In this document: positions 24,809-34,336 of the stretch, one piece after another
Layout: the number at the start of each line of letters is the position of its first letter
Numbering within the stretch: position 1 is the stretch's first letter
Position numbers and translations under genes: made by a program
Notes under the pieces: generated by a model
The model's input: the letters and a program-made list of their open reading frames with translations, nothing else
The model's database searches: none
Told to the model about the DNA's origin: nothing
Assembly (NCBI GenBank): GCA_905479015.1
Contig: CAJQKV010000011.1
Location: forward strand, 1-64,000
Length of the DNA: 64,000 nt
Source of the DNA: an uncultured Cyclobacteriaceae bacterium
GTDB lineage: Bacteria; Bacteroidota; Bacteroidia; Cytophagales; Cyclobacteriaceae
Reading direction: 5' to 3'

Positions 24809-26947
24809 TTAAGCTTCTCTCAAAATTAATAATTGCTCCTTGAGTGCTATAACTTCTTTCTCAGCCGATTCAATTTTCTGATTAAATTCTAATTTTAACT
24901 TATCGGCATTCTTTGATGAAGCAAAAAAATCAAGATTGGTTTTCCAAATATTAATATCATTTTCTAAAAATGATATTTTCTTCTTTATTTGACCATCTTT
25001 TTGATTCAATTTAAAATGAGATTGAGGTCCTTTTTTCAATTTAGACATCTCGAGTTGTATCTTAATTTCATTGCGTTCACCCTCAGATATGCCCTCGGCG
25101 GTTATCAATAACTTTATGGTTTCATCATAAAGCCCATTTATTTTTTTAATGTCATTTCTTGGCACAAAGCCAATGGCCATATAAGCATCTACTAAAACAA
25201 AAATTTCATCAAAATCAATTTTTGATGATTTGGCTAATGCTCCCAATTGTTCGATTAGTGCTTTTTTCTTATTTAAATTTTCCTCAAAATCTTCGTTTTG
25301 AACTTTATATGCTGACCTTTTTTCATCAAAAAATGCATCACAAATACCCTTAAATTGATCATAAATTTTATTCCTGTATTTATTAGGCACAGGACCTATA
25401 TCACGCCAGTTTTGCTGCAGTAATTTCAATCCTTCCGAAATTTTAACGCCATCCTCATCAGAATCAACTAAGGACTGTGCTTGTTCAATCAGATTTCTTT
25501 TGGTAATCAAATTTGCATTTTTTTCCGACTCAAACACTTGAATAAAGGCACGTTTTTTCGAAAAGAATTTTTTAAATGCTCCCCAAAACGACTTATTGGC
25601 CTCCTTTGATTTTTCACGGGGCATTTCGCCAATCGCTTCCCAATCTTTTTGGAAGTTCATTAATATCGTTGCGGCCTTATTCCAATCTGTGATTTTTTCA
25701 GAATCAAAATCTTCATACTTCTGAACTTCTGCTATGATGGCCTTTTTTTTCTCGAAATTTTCAAGGAGCACGCTCTTAAAACTTTCTATAAACCCCTTTC
25801 TCTTCTCATAAACCTTATCTGAAGCCAGCTTAAATCTTTGCCAAAGATTTTCTTGTTCATCTCTGGGCACAGGTCCCACTTTCTTATATTCCTCATGGAG
25901 TTCATTGAGCTCTTTGATGGCAGCATTAGAGTTCTCTTTAGAAGAAAGCTTTTCTGCCTTTTCACACAACTCCGTTTTAGCCATTAAATTTTTCTTTCGA
26001 TCTAAATCTTTTAATTCAAAATAGATACTTCGAGAATCATAAAAACGATCTAGCAGGGCATTGTAGTTGGCCCAAAGAAGTTTGTGCTGATTCCCTGGAA
26101 CTGGACCTATATCTTGCCAAGACTGCTGCAGCCCTTTGACAACTTTAATATCAATATCAAAATTATTGTTACTGATGTCCCGTAATTGATCTAAAATCAG
26201 ATTTTTCTTTTTAAAATTCTCCTCTCTTTGATCTTGAATTTGAGCATAATGCTGATTCTTTCTTTTATTTAAATCATGATATATAGATTCAAACTTTTGA
26301 TCTATTTCATCTCCCTTATAGAAGAAATCATCTGCCTCGGCGCCTTCTTCTTTAAGAAAAACACCTAAAGCAAGGGCTTTTGATTCCTCAAAAAGCTCAT
26401 CGAATCTCGTTTTCAAGTTTCGAAGACTATTAGCAATTTGTTTAAGGTCTTTATCTTTTTGAAGACCCGCTATGTGCGCCACTAATTTCTCTTTGGGAAA
26501 TTGACTAAAATCCTCAATGACCGTCGTTTCAGGAGGCGCTACTTTTGGAGTAACTGTTTCTGCTTCTGCTTCTTGTCCTTTCGTAACTTCGGCGTCCTTT
26601 TTTAATGATGGCTTATTTTCAACTGGGGTGGTAGACGCAAGCACGGCCTCTTCTTTGCTCTCTGGCGTGGCTATTACTTGAGTCGCCTTCTGAGAAGGCA
26701 CGGGTGCTGATGGGCTTAAAATAGGCTTTTCCGCTAATGACCCCATCGCCTGATCTTCGTCACTCGTTTCTACCTTAATGGCTGCTTTTTTAGGCGCTTG
26801 AACTTTGGAAATATCCGAAGCCTTTTCACGCAATTCTTTGTTTTTAGTATCCTTCATATCTTCTCCTGATAATTCAGCATCTCGCTGAACGCTTTCCGTG
26901 AATTGCTTTTCAGCTTTTTTCTCCGGCAATGGTTTCTCCTTATCCAT
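24809..26947 (-). CDS. DUF349 repeat protein
   Basis: A 712-residue cytoplasmic protein. Residues ~1-165 are a low-complexity, probably disordered region rich in Lys, Glu, Ala and Pro. After it come about five DUF349 repeats, each with the W.(D/A)IG.(V/M)P hallmark (for example QSWQDIGPVPGNQ, EEYKKVGPVPRDE, KDWEAIGEMPREK, QNWRDIGPVPNKY, and a diverged DAYMAIGFVPRND), joined by basic helices. The C-terminal ~70 residues are coiled coil. DUF349 proteins are widespread in Bacteroidota and of unknown role; a link to nucleic acid binding has been suggested only by their basic helical nature. It is transcribed on the minus strand, with YqgE upstream. A TAGGTTTG -7-like box is at 26960-26967. Confidence 0.9.
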   Translation of the reverse strand: MDKEKPLPEKKAEKQFTESVQRDAELSGEDMKDTKNKELREKASDISKVQAPKKAAIKVETSDEDQAMGSLAEKPILSPSAPVPSQKATQVIATPESKEEAVLASTTPVENKPSLKKDAEVTKGQEAEAETVTPKVAPPETTVIEDFSQFPKEKLVAHIAGLQKDKDLKQIANSLRNLKTRFDELFEESKALALGVFLKEEGAEADDFFYKGDEIDQKFESIYHDLNKRKNQHYAQIQDQREENFKKKNLILDQLRDISNNNFDIDIKVVKGLQQSWQDIGPVPGNQHKLLWANYNALLDRFYDSRSIYFELKDLDRKKNLMAKTELCEKAEKLSSKENSNAAIKELNELHEEYKKVGPVPRDEQENLWQRFKLASDKVYEKRKGFIESFKSVLLENFEKKKAIIAEVQKYEDFDSEKITDWNKAATILMNFQKDWEAIGEMPREKSKEANKSFWGAFKKFFSKKRAFIQVFESEKNANLITKRNLIEQAQSLVDSDEDGVKISEGLKLLQQNWRDIGPVPNKYRNKIYDQFKGICDAFFDEKRSAYKVQNEDFEENLNKKKALIEQLGALAKSSKIDFDEIFVLVDAYMAIGFVPRNDIKKINGLYDETIKLLITAEGISEGERNEIKIQLEMSKLKKGPQSHFKLNQKDGQIKKKISFLENDINIWKTNLDFFASSKNADKLKLEFNQKIESAEKEVIALKEQLLILREA

Positions 26948-26994
26948 ATCTTCTAGTCACAAACCTAATCTTACTTAAACTTAAGCATCTACGC

Positions 26995-27573
26995 TTAATT
27001 TAATCTGGGATCGACAGGATAATTCGAAATTAACCTGTACTTTCCCCCCATTTCCCTTAAAACTTTCTTCCACAAATCTTGAGATGAAAAATCAAAAATG
27101 AGGTTTTCATCCTTGTTTTGGTAAACAATCCAAGATTTAGTTTTCAATTCTTCCATTAATTGTCCGGGTGACCACCCCGAATAACCCACAAAAAACCGGT
27201 AATTTTTTTCATCTATTTGATGGGTATCTATGCGAGTTAATAAACGATTGAAATCTCCGCCCCAAACCAATCGTTCTCCAAGAGATTGACCTGATTCCAT
27301 TTCAAGCACATCCTTGTGTACAAAGTGCAAAGTATCATGTTGCACTGGGCCACCCACATACAAGGGAGCGTCAAAATGAGCCGCCTCGACAATTACATCA
27401 CTAAAAACACTATTGGATCGTCGATTGAGGACAAATCCCACCGTACCGTTCTCATCATGCTCACAAATCAAAACAACGGTCCTCTCGAAGTTTGGATCTG
27501 GTAAGTAGGGTTCAGAAATTAATAAATCCCCAGGCCCAGGTTCAATCAAATTATCGTTAACAAAATAATCCAT
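26995..27573 (-). CDS. YqgE/AlgH family protein
   Basis: The start is taken at ATG 27573 (MDYFVND), 5 nt after the miaE stop; the frame extends to 27627 but that part overlaps miaE. The 192 residues show the family landmarks: GDLLISEPYLPDPNF, RTVVLICEHDENGTVGFVLNR near the N-terminus and SGWSPGQLMEEL near the C-terminus. YqgE/AlgH proteins are single-domain cytosolic proteins of unknown biochemical role; AlgH affects alginate synthesis in Pseudomonas. It sits just downstream of miaE and is co-directional with it, so the two may share a transcript. Confidence 0.92.
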   Translation of the reverse strand: MDYFVNDNLIEPGPGDLLISEPYLPDPNFERTVVLICEHDENGTVGFVLNRRSNSVFSDVIVEAAHFDAPLYVGGPVQHDTLHFVHKDVLEMESGQSLGERLVWGGDFNRLLTRIDTHQIDEKNYRFFVGYSGWSPGQLMEELKTKSWIVYQNKDENLIFDFSSQDLWKKVLREMGGKYRLISNYPVDPRLN

Positions 27574-27577
27574 TATT

Positions 27578-28162
27578 TCAATGCAAAGCTGCCTTAATTG
27601 GCAAAGATTGTAAAATTTCAGCTTCAATATCTGTCATTTCACCTAGTCTCTTATAGACGCTCTTTTCGTCAAAATAGTTTAAACACATCCGAACAAAAAC
27701 TTCTCCATGACGTGCCTCTGAAGCCCATAGCTTATGGTAAAAAGATTTTAAATCTGCCTCATTTACATTTTCATATACCAATTTAAATCGTTCCGCCCCT
27801 CGAGTTTCTACCAAAGAAGCCAATAGCAACCGATCCATAAATCGTTCATCTCGACCACTTCTACAACCTTCGATGAGTCGTTTGACATAAAAATCCTGAC
27901 CTATCTCATGGGGCAACATAATGCCCCGAGATTCCATGATTTGATGTACCTCTTTAAAATGTTCTAGCTCTTCAATCCCGATATCTATCAGTTCACCGAG
28001 GATTTCTTTTCTATTCGGGTATTTTGCGACAAAACTCATGGCCATGGCTGACGCTTTTCGCTCACAATTGGCGTGATCCATTAAAAACGTATCAAAATCA
28101 GCAATAACAGCGTTGATCCAATCATTACTGCTCAATATCTTTAGGTCTATTCTGTACTTCAA
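27578..28162 (-). CDS. miaE: tRNA-(ms2io6A) hydroxylase MiaE-like
   Basis: A 194-residue ferritin-like di-iron protein. Iron-ligand segments are visible: DHANCERKA, ELEHFKEVH, ETRGAERF and SEARHGEVF, the four-helix pattern of MiaE. The enzyme hydroxylates the isopentenyl group of ms2i6A at position 37 of tRNAs. The only early start is TTG at 28162, as the codon before it is a stop, so a TTG start or a slightly later one is used. Adjacent to yqgE (5 nt) and divergent from pdxH (70 nt). The gene symbol is by sequence pattern only. Confidence 0.88.
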   Translation of the reverse strand: MKYRIDLKILSSNDWINAVIADFDTFLMDHANCERKASAMAMSFVAKYPNRKEILGELIDIGIEELEHFKEVHQIMESRGIMLPHEIGQDFYVKRLIEGCRSGRDERFMDRLLLASLVETRGAERFKLVYENVNEADLKSFYHKLWASEARHGEVFVRMCLNYFDEKSVYKRLGEMTDIEAEILQSLPIKAALH

Positions 28163-28232
28163 TTAACTTAGCCTTTTAGTTAAACAAAGAAAGGTATTTT
28201 ATTCTACTTATTAAAAGCCCTTTTATCATATT

Positions 28233-28871
28233 ATGAATGACTTATCAAATTTAAGAAAGGAATATGCTCAAGCACAACTTACTGCTGATTCCTTAGAAAA
28301 ATCACCTATTTTACAATTTCAAAAATGGTTTGATCAAGCATTGAAGGCGACTATTTTAGAACCCAATGCCATGGTTTTAAGCACGGTAGATATCCGTAAT
28401 ACACCTACGCAACGTACCGTTTTACTCAAGTATTTTAATTCTCTAGGGTTCGTTTTTTTTACAAATTACACTTCTAGAAAAGCACAACATTTAGCAACCA
28501 ATCCCAGTGCTTCCCTCCTTTTTCCTTGGTATGCTCTTGAAAGGCAAGTGATCGTAACGGGTAAAGTCGAGCGGATTCCCGTCGAAGAATCAAAAGCCTA
28601 TTTTTTCAGTAGACCGTATGGTAGCCAATTGGGCGCTTGGGTAAGTAAGCAAAGTAGTATCATTGATTCAAGGCAAGTTTTGGAAAACCGACTCTCTGAG
28701 CTCAAGCAACAATTTTCTGAAGGAGAAGTTCCTTTTCCTGATTTTTGGGGAGGCTACCGATTGGTTCCTGAAAGTATGGAATTCTGGCAAGGGGGTGTGA
28801 ATAGATTACACGATCGGATCCTCTACAAGCAAGTTGAATCAGCATGGACCTTGGTACGACTTTCCCCTTGA
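28233..28871 (+). CDS. pdxH: Pyridoxamine 5'-phosphate oxidase
   Basis: A 212-residue FMN enzyme that makes pyridoxal 5'-phosphate from pyridoxine or pyridoxamine phosphate. The pattern is complete: NAMVLSTVD with TPTQRTVLLK (FMN and substrate binding), FTNYTSRKA, WYALERQVIV, SRPYGSQLGAWVSKQS, PDFWGGYRLVPE, WQGGVNRLHDR with the conserved Arg and His near the C-terminus. The length is normal. The final 28 nt are shared with the next gene, in a different frame, so the two are probably translationally coupled. Confidence 0.97.
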   Translation: MNDLSNLRKEYAQAQLTADSLEKSPILQFQKWFDQALKATILEPNAMVLSTVDIRNTPTQRTVLLKYFNSLGFVFFTNYTSRKAQHLATNPSASLLFPWYALERQVIVTGKVERIPVEESKAYFFSRPYGSQLGAWVSKQSSIIDSRQVLENRLSELKQQFSEGEVPFPDFWGGYRLVPESMEFWQGGVNRLHDRILYKQVESAWTLVRLSP

Positions 28872-30088
28872 GTAAAGATTATTATTTTAAACGCTATGCT
28901 TGGCAAACACCCTTAATCCCCCATTTCAGCCCCCTGTCAGATTTAGAAATGGTCGTGGTGATTCCAGCTTATAAAGAACCCCAACTAAGTACTGCAATAC
29001 ATTCTATATTGGCTTGTCGAGAAGTCCCTTGTCAAGTGATCCTTCTAGTGGTAATTAATGCTCCCGAACAGAGTTCTTTAGATGATTTCAAGCTCAACCA
29101 ACAGGTTTATGAGGAGATAAAGGAGATTAAGAATACGGATAAAATCGAGATTCAAGTCGTAAATATACGGTTACCTCAAAAAAATGCAGGTGTGGGTTTA
29201 GCCAGAAAAATCGGATTAGACGAAGCGGCCCGTTGGTTCAAAAAGCTAAATCGATCGGGTATTCTCGTCTGCTTCGATGGAGATTGTCGGTGTAGTGATA
29301 CTTATTTAGCTGCCATTTACAGCGCCTACAAAAATCAAAATTTGAATGCGGGTATCTTAGGTTATGAACATCCTTTAGACCTTGAAAGTGGTATCATTCC
29401 CTATGAATTGGGTTTAAGGTATTATACCGATAGCCTACGCTATTCAGGTTATCCCAGCGTTCATCAAACATTGGGCAGCTGTATTACCATAACCTCGGAT
29501 CATTATTGCAAGCACGGAGGAATGAATACTAAAAAAGCGGGTGAAGATTTCTATTTCCTCAATAAAATAGTGCGCAAGCCTGGCTTTGCTGAAATCCATG
29601 AGGCCCTGGTTTATCCTGCCGCTAGAATTTCGGATAGAGTCCCCTTTGGTACGGGAAGGGCACTTATTGGTTATCAGACAAATAAAGAGAAAATATTAAG
29701 CGCCTACAATCCTTTGATTTTTGAAGACATTAAGACCTTTATAGTGGGTTTACCCCAAATCATTCAAGGTAAACCGCCCAGTTTACCTGAGGCCATTCAA
29801 GGATTTCTGAACTCTATTGACTTTTATCATAAAGTTGATAAATTATTAAAAAATAGCAGCCATTTAACCTCATTTTACAAACAATTTTATGATTGGTTTG
29901 ATTATTTCATGGTCTTGAAATTGATTCATTTTTCGAGAGATCATTTTCATCCAAACATCTCTCTTGACGCAGGCCTGAGTCAATTAAATAAGGATTATTG
30001 GAAAATAGCGTCCTTCGACACCCTGAAACCTCAAGATCAACTCATCGAGATTCGAAAATTAAATCGAGTACCTAACCTGTCTATGTAA
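28844..30088 (+). CDS. Family 2-like glycosyltransferase
   Basis: A 414-residue GT-A-fold protein. Residues ~30-45 carry the nucleotide-binding strand (VVVIPAYKEP), a DxD-like segment is FDGDCRCSD at ~150, and the acceptor region GEDFYFL follows at ~245. No membrane helix is seen, so it is cytoplasmic or peripheral. Sugar donor and acceptor are unknown. The ATG at 28844 lies inside pdxH, 28 nt before its stop, and the first residues (MDLGTTFPLSKDYYF) are plausible, so the start is accepted. No other cell-wall or polysaccharide gene is next to it. Confidence 0.8.
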   Translation: MDLGTTFPLSKDYYFKRYAWQTPLIPHFSPLSDLEMVVVIPAYKEPQLSTAIHSILACREVPCQVILLVVINAPEQSSLDDFKLNQQVYEEIKEIKNTDKIEIQVVNIRLPQKNAGVGLARKIGLDEAARWFKKLNRSGILVCFDGDCRCSDTYLAAIYSAYKNQNLNAGILGYEHPLDLESGIIPYELGLRYYTDSLRYSGYPSVHQTLGSCITITSDHYCKHGGMNTKKAGEDFYFLNKIVRKPGFAEIHEALVYPAARISDRVPFGTGRALIGYQTNKEKILSAYNPLIFEDIKTFIVGLPQIIQGKPPSLPEAIQGFLNSIDFYHKVDKLLKNSSHLTSFYKQFYDWFDYFMVLKLIHFSRDHFHPNISLDAGLSQLNKDYWKIASFDTLKPQDQLIEIRKLNRVPNLSM

Positions 30089-30209
30089 AGGACTAAAATT
30101 TCAAAATAAAAGACCCTCTGAGAGGATTCATCAACTAGGGGGGGCACAAGTAGGCGTTAAGACTTTATATTTAATTCAATAAACCTCGTCATGAGATGCC
30201 ACCTATGTA

Positions 30210-30926
30210 TCAGACCAAATCGAATAAACTTTTAACTCCCAAAGACTGCCGTTGAACAAATCCCTCACCATAAGAAACACCAATGCGATGGCCCCACTCA
30301 CGCGAGCGCGCTTCGATGAGCTTCAAAAAATCCGGATTAGAAATATAAGTATCAGGCTCGTTGCTCTTTGGATCAAAAAACTGAGATTTAAAAACTCTGA
30401 TAGCCGCCATCTTCTGCTCCATGTGAGCCGATATATTACATATAAAGTCAGGTTCTAAGGAGACACTTTGAATATAATGATAAACTTTTTTGGGTCTCCA
30501 AGGCGTTTGACTTCCCTTTTCATCTTCTGTCTCGATTTTGACCAAACCCGATTTAAAGACTGCTTCTTCGATCAGCTGTGCCGCACGTACGTGATCAGGG
30601 TGCCGATCGTAGGGTGCATTGGCCAGTATGATTTCAGGTCGGTACTTGCGCAATACCTTGATCACACGCAATTGATTTTCGAAACTTAAATCAAATTTAG
30701 CATCGGACAAACCCAAATTCTCACGGATAGAAATTCCCATGATTTGAGAAGCTTCAACGGACTCTTTTTGCCTTATTTCAGGCGTTCCCCTCGTACTCAT
30801 CTCACCTTCGGTAAGATCTAATATTCCTGTTGTATAGCCCAGGGACTTGTGTGCGATAAGTGTTCCACTACAAGAAAGTTCTATGTCATCGGGATGTGCT
30901 GATATGGCCAATATGTCCAATTTCAT
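30210..30926 (-). CDS. bshB1: Bacillithiol biosynthesis deacetylase BshB1
   Basis: A LmbE-like zinc deacetylase of about 238 residues. The Zn motif AHPDDIE follows the first strand (MKLDILAISAHPDD), and the second part has HPDHVRAAQLIEEA. The family removes the acetyl group from GlcNAc-malate to give GlcN-malate in bacillithiol synthesis; BshB1 is widespread in Bacteroidota. I place the start at 30926 because MKLDILAI is the conserved N-terminus; an ATG at 30935 overlaps the trxB stop as TAATGG. It follows trxB directly, so both low-molecular-weight-thiol and thioredoxin functions are likely co-transcribed. Confidence 0.9.
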   Translation of the reverse strand: MKLDILAISAHPDDIELSCSGTLIAHKSLGYTTGILDLTEGEMSTRGTPEIRQKESVEASQIMGISIRENLGLSDAKFDLSFENQLRVIKVLRKYRPEIILANAPYDRHPDHVRAAQLIEEAVFKSGLVKIETEDEKGSQTPWRPKKVYHYIQSVSLEPDFICNISAHMEQKMAAIRVFKSQFFDPKSNEPDTYISNPDFLKLIEARSREWGHRIGVSYGEGFVQRQSLGVKSLFDLV

Positions 30927-30934
30927 GGGCTCCA

Positions 30935-31906
30935 TTATTGGGTTACTTCTGCCAACTCTACCTCTTTTTGAGCGAGGAACCTTTCGGCATCTAAAGCCCC
31001 CATACAGCCGCTTCCTGCTGCCGTCACCGCCTGTCTGTAGATTCTGTCTTGGGCGTCACCCGTAGCAAAAACTCCCTCAATTTGAGTTTTAGAGCTTCCA
31101 GGCGTCGTAATGATGTAACCACTCTCGTCAAGATCTAACACAGATTCAAAAATTCCCGTATTGGGCTTGTGTCCAATGGCTACAAAAAAACCTGTTGCAT
31201 TTAAAACTCTTTTTTCTCCTGTTTTATTATTGACAACCGCGACGCCTTCCACTTGATTTTCTCCGATCAATCCTTCGGTTTCGGTATTCCAAAGTATTTC
31301 AATATTTTTAGCATTGAATACGCGCTGCTGCATAATTTTAGAAGCCCGCATCTCATCTCTTCTCACAATCATATATACCTTATTGGCCAACTTAGAAAGA
31401 TAAGAAGCTTCCTCAGCGGCCGTATCCCCTGCACCCACCACAGCAACGTCTTGTCCTTTAAAGAAAAAGCCATCACAAACGGCACAAGCAGAAACACCTT
31501 GCCCATTGAGCCTTGTTTCATCTGCTAAGCCTAGCCATTTAGCAGAAGCTCCAGTAGATATAATGACCGCATCAGCTTTCATTTTTTTCTTACCATCAAT
31601 GATAACTTCATGGGGCCATCCAGAAAAATCTACAGCGGTTACTACTCCATAACGAACATCCGTATCAAAACGCTCTGCCTGTTTTTGAAATTCAACCATC
31701 ATCTGAGGGCCAGTCACCCCCTCAGGGTAACCCGGATAATTTTCTACATCTGTAGTGATGGTCAATTGTCCTCCTGGCTCAGCTCCCGTGTACAAAACTG
31801 GCTTTAAACCTGCCCTAGCGGCATAAATGGCCGCAGTATACCCGGCAGGGCCTGAACCAATAATCAAAACTTGAACATGCTCGTTTGTTGTGTGGTCTTC
31901 CTTCAT
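30935..31906 (-). CDS. trxB: Thioredoxin-disulfide reductase
   Basis: A 323-residue flavoprotein: FAD-binding IIGSGPAGYTAAIYAARAG (residues ~15-33), redox-active CAVC at 141-144, NADPH-binding VVGAGDTAAEEA and the C-terminal GVFATGDAQDRIYRQ. It reduces thioredoxin with NADPH in the cytoplasm. Normal length. Its stop overlaps the alternative bshB1 start. A -7-like box TATATTTG lies ~50 nt upstream at 31957-31964 on the minus strand, without a convincing -33 element. Confidence 0.96.
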   Translation of the reverse strand: MKEDHTTNEHVQVLIIGSGPAGYTAAIYAARAGLKPVLYTGAEPGGQLTITTDVENYPGYPEGVTGPQMMVEFQKQAERFDTDVRYGVVTAVDFSGWPHEVIIDGKKKMKADAVIISTGASAKWLGLADETRLNGQGVSACAVCDGFFFKGQDVAVVGAGDTAAEEASYLSKLANKVYMIVRRDEMRASKIMQQRVFNAKNIEILWNTETEGLIGENQVEGVAVVNNKTGEKRVLNATGFFVAIGHKPNTGIFESVLDLDESGYIITTPGSSKTQIEGVFATGDAQDRIYRQAVTAAGSGCMGALDAERFLAQKEVELAEVTQ

Positions 31907-32079
31907 ATATTCATCGTAAAAAAATGCTGAAGTGCAAGCACTTCAAATTCCGTCCACAAATATAAGATAGGGAATACTCCTACCCCTTATTTTTTAATAC
32001 ATTTCGTAAAATTTCAGTGAAGAAATCAAAGGATGACTTAATAATAAATACTTAACTTAAGAAAGAAATTTGGAATCAA

Positions 32080-33813
32080 TTAATTAAACTTCTGTGCTTC
32101 AATATAGGCCTTGACCCTCAACTCCATGATAGATAAGGTGACCGTGCCTTGTGCTAAAATGACTTCATGAAAGTCACGAATATCAAACTTAGATCCAAGT
32201 GCTTCTTCTGCTTTTTCACGTAATTCTCGAATTTTTAGTTCGCCTATCTTGTAAGATAAAGCCTGACCTGGCCACGAGATATATCGATCCGTTTCAGTAT
32301 TGATCTCATGCAGCGACAGCGCGGTATTCACCGACATAAAATGAACTACTTGATCTCTGGTCCACCCTTTGGCGTGAATACCCGTATCTACCACTAATCT
32401 GCAGGCCCGCCACATTTCGTACGTTAACTTCCCGAACTGCTCATACAATGTGGTATACATACCCATCTCTTCGGCTAGAAACTCACTGTATAAGCCCCAA
32501 CCCTCTCCATAAGCTGAAAGATATAAATCACGCCTAAATTGGGGTATACTTTCTCCTAACTCAGCATTTAAGCTCCCTTGCAAATGGTGTCCAGGAACGG
32601 CTTCGTGCACGGTAAGCGCAGGAAGCGTATAGAGTGTTCTACTAGGTAAATTATAAGTATTGACCCAATAGTATCCCGGTTCCGTACTCTGGGCATCAGT
32701 GCCTACGTACCTTCCCCCAGTATATTTTGGAGCAATGGCATCAGGGACAGGTGCTACACCGTATGGTTTGCGTGGCAACGTCTTAAAAAAGCGAGGCAAT
32801 TGAGCATCCACTCGTTTGGCCATGTCACGAGCAATCATCAATAATTCCTTGGGCGTGGTAGCATAAAACTGCTTATCCGTTCTCAGAAAAGTCAAAAAGT
32901 CTTCAAAACTGCCTTTAAATTCTAAACCTTCGATAACCTGTTCCATCTGAGTCCTGATTCTACTGACCTCACTCAGTCCTATTTGATGAATACTCTCTGC
33001 AGTATACTCGGTACTCGTGGTATAAAAATCAATCCGATTCTGATAATATTCACGGCCATTTGGCGTTTCCGAAACTCCAAGTGTTGTTCTGGTATTGGGT
33101 AAATAAACCGACTCAAAAAAATCTTTAATCCTTATAAATTGTGGAATCACCTGGGTCTCAATCGCTAATTTTGCAGCAACTAAAACTGAATCTTTTTGGT
33201 TTTCAGTTAACCCTTTGGGTAGCTTTTTGAAGGGCTCATAATAATAACTCTGATCATATGATGAGACGATATGATCCTCATAAGTAGATTCATATCCCCT
33301 AAAAATGACCAAAGGCTGCGAAACTCCTTTTTCCAGACCTACTCGTAAATTGATGAAATGCTGGTCTACAAATTCTGGTAGGGCATTCAATTTATTTAAA
33401 TAAGATTTCACTTGTGCGAAATCATTTAAAGGTTTTACCTGATATGTAAGATTACTGTGAAATCCGGCATCAGATAGGATGGGATTTAAATACCGCCCAT
33501 AGCTGTAAAAATCTATTTTTTCTTGTAAGACAAAATTCAATAAAGTCACTGAAATTAAATCGATTTCATTCAATCCCGTAGTATCTAACTGGGATAGTTC
33601 CAAAATTAAACTGTCCGCGAAGATGGCTTCTTTATGATAGTATTCCTTGGTATATAGTCCCAATGGATAACGTAAACGATCAAACCCCTGATGCTCCTCG
33701 AAAGATGTTATCAGTACATTTAATTCTGTTGTGTCGGGATTGACTTTTGTATGATTACAACCCAGCATCATTATGAGCAAGGTCCAAAAAATACAATTCC
33801 ATTTATTTTTCAT
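32080..33813 (-). CDS. DUF885 family lipoprotein (putative metallohydrolase)
   Basis: A 577-residue protein with a lipoprotein signal (residues 1-19, lipobox MLGC). The DUF885 family resembles M2/M32-type metallopeptidases and contains the HExxxHH-like segment LTVHEAVPGHHLQGSL, visible here, plus the EGWGLYSEFLAEEMG motif and the GQALSYKIGELKIREL C-terminal segment. Members are annotated as peptidases of uncertain substrate in the periplasm or at the surface. The length is usual for the family. It stands alone, about 170 nt after trxB's upstream region, on the same strand. Confidence 0.9.
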   Translation of the reverse strand: MKNKWNCIFWTLLIMMLGCNHTKVNPDTTELNVLITSFEEHQGFDRLRYPLGLYTKEYYHKEAIFADSLILELSQLDTTGLNEIDLISVTLLNFVLQEKIDFYSYGRYLNPILSDAGFHSNLTYQVKPLNDFAQVKSYLNKLNALPEFVDQHFINLRVGLEKGVSQPLVIFRGYESTYEDHIVSSYDQSYYYEPFKKLPKGLTENQKDSVLVAAKLAIETQVIPQFIRIKDFFESVYLPNTRTTLGVSETPNGREYYQNRIDFYTTSTEYTAESIHQIGLSEVSRIRTQMEQVIEGLEFKGSFEDFLTFLRTDKQFYATTPKELLMIARDMAKRVDAQLPRFFKTLPRKPYGVAPVPDAIAPKYTGGRYVGTDAQSTEPGYYWVNTYNLPSRTLYTLPALTVHEAVPGHHLQGSLNAELGESIPQFRRDLYLSAYGEGWGLYSEFLAEEMGMYTTLYEQFGKLTYEMWRACRLVVDTGIHAKGWTRDQVVHFMSVNTALSLHEINTETDRYISWPGQALSYKIGELKIRELREKAEEALGSKFDIRDFHEVILAQGTVTLSIMELRVKAYIEAQKFN

Positions 33814-34336
33814 GCGAGTAGTTTTTAATCAAAACTCAATATCATATGATTCTATGTACTTTAAGTTAATCAATAGGTTTGATTTAAAAGACAATTGAAG
33901 CACTTTTCTGTAGTTGCTCAGAGATAAATTTTCTTTCACAAAACTGGTAATAGCTAAAATTTCACTTCGGCTATATCCGTTAATTAAACTTCAATAAACC
34001 ATTTTAAAATTGACAGATAACCTAATTTTTAGTGATCTTTTCAAAATATTAATTTGTGTCGCGGTGACCACTGGTATAATCTTAAAGGAAAAGATCTATT
34101 TTTTCTTTAGTTTGACGACTCATAAATTAAGTATCTTAATATGCCCTTTTTTTGAGATGAATAAGGAGCTAATGCAGGATCCCTCCACGAATCAGGACAT
34201 TTTAATAACAATACATGACCCTTTATTAAAAAGGATAATCAACCAGATTAGCCTCTTATAGGAATCAGAATTGCGTAGATCATCATCAAATTGAAAGACG
34301 CGTCATTTCAAAAATATAAATTATAAAAAAAGCGAT
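33814..34336. other. Intergenic region, no convincing gene
   Basis: About 520 nt between divergent genes. A frame at 34010-34261 begins with TTG and has no family signal, so I do not accept it. The DNA is AT-rich and should carry both promoters, but I see no good TTTG/TAnnTTTG pair. Confidence 0.45.

Noticed and set aside
34010-34261. Possible 83-residue protein on the plus strand between the DUF885 and TIM-barrel genes
   Set aside because: Its only start is TTG, the composition is unlike its neighbours, and there is no family signal or operon context.
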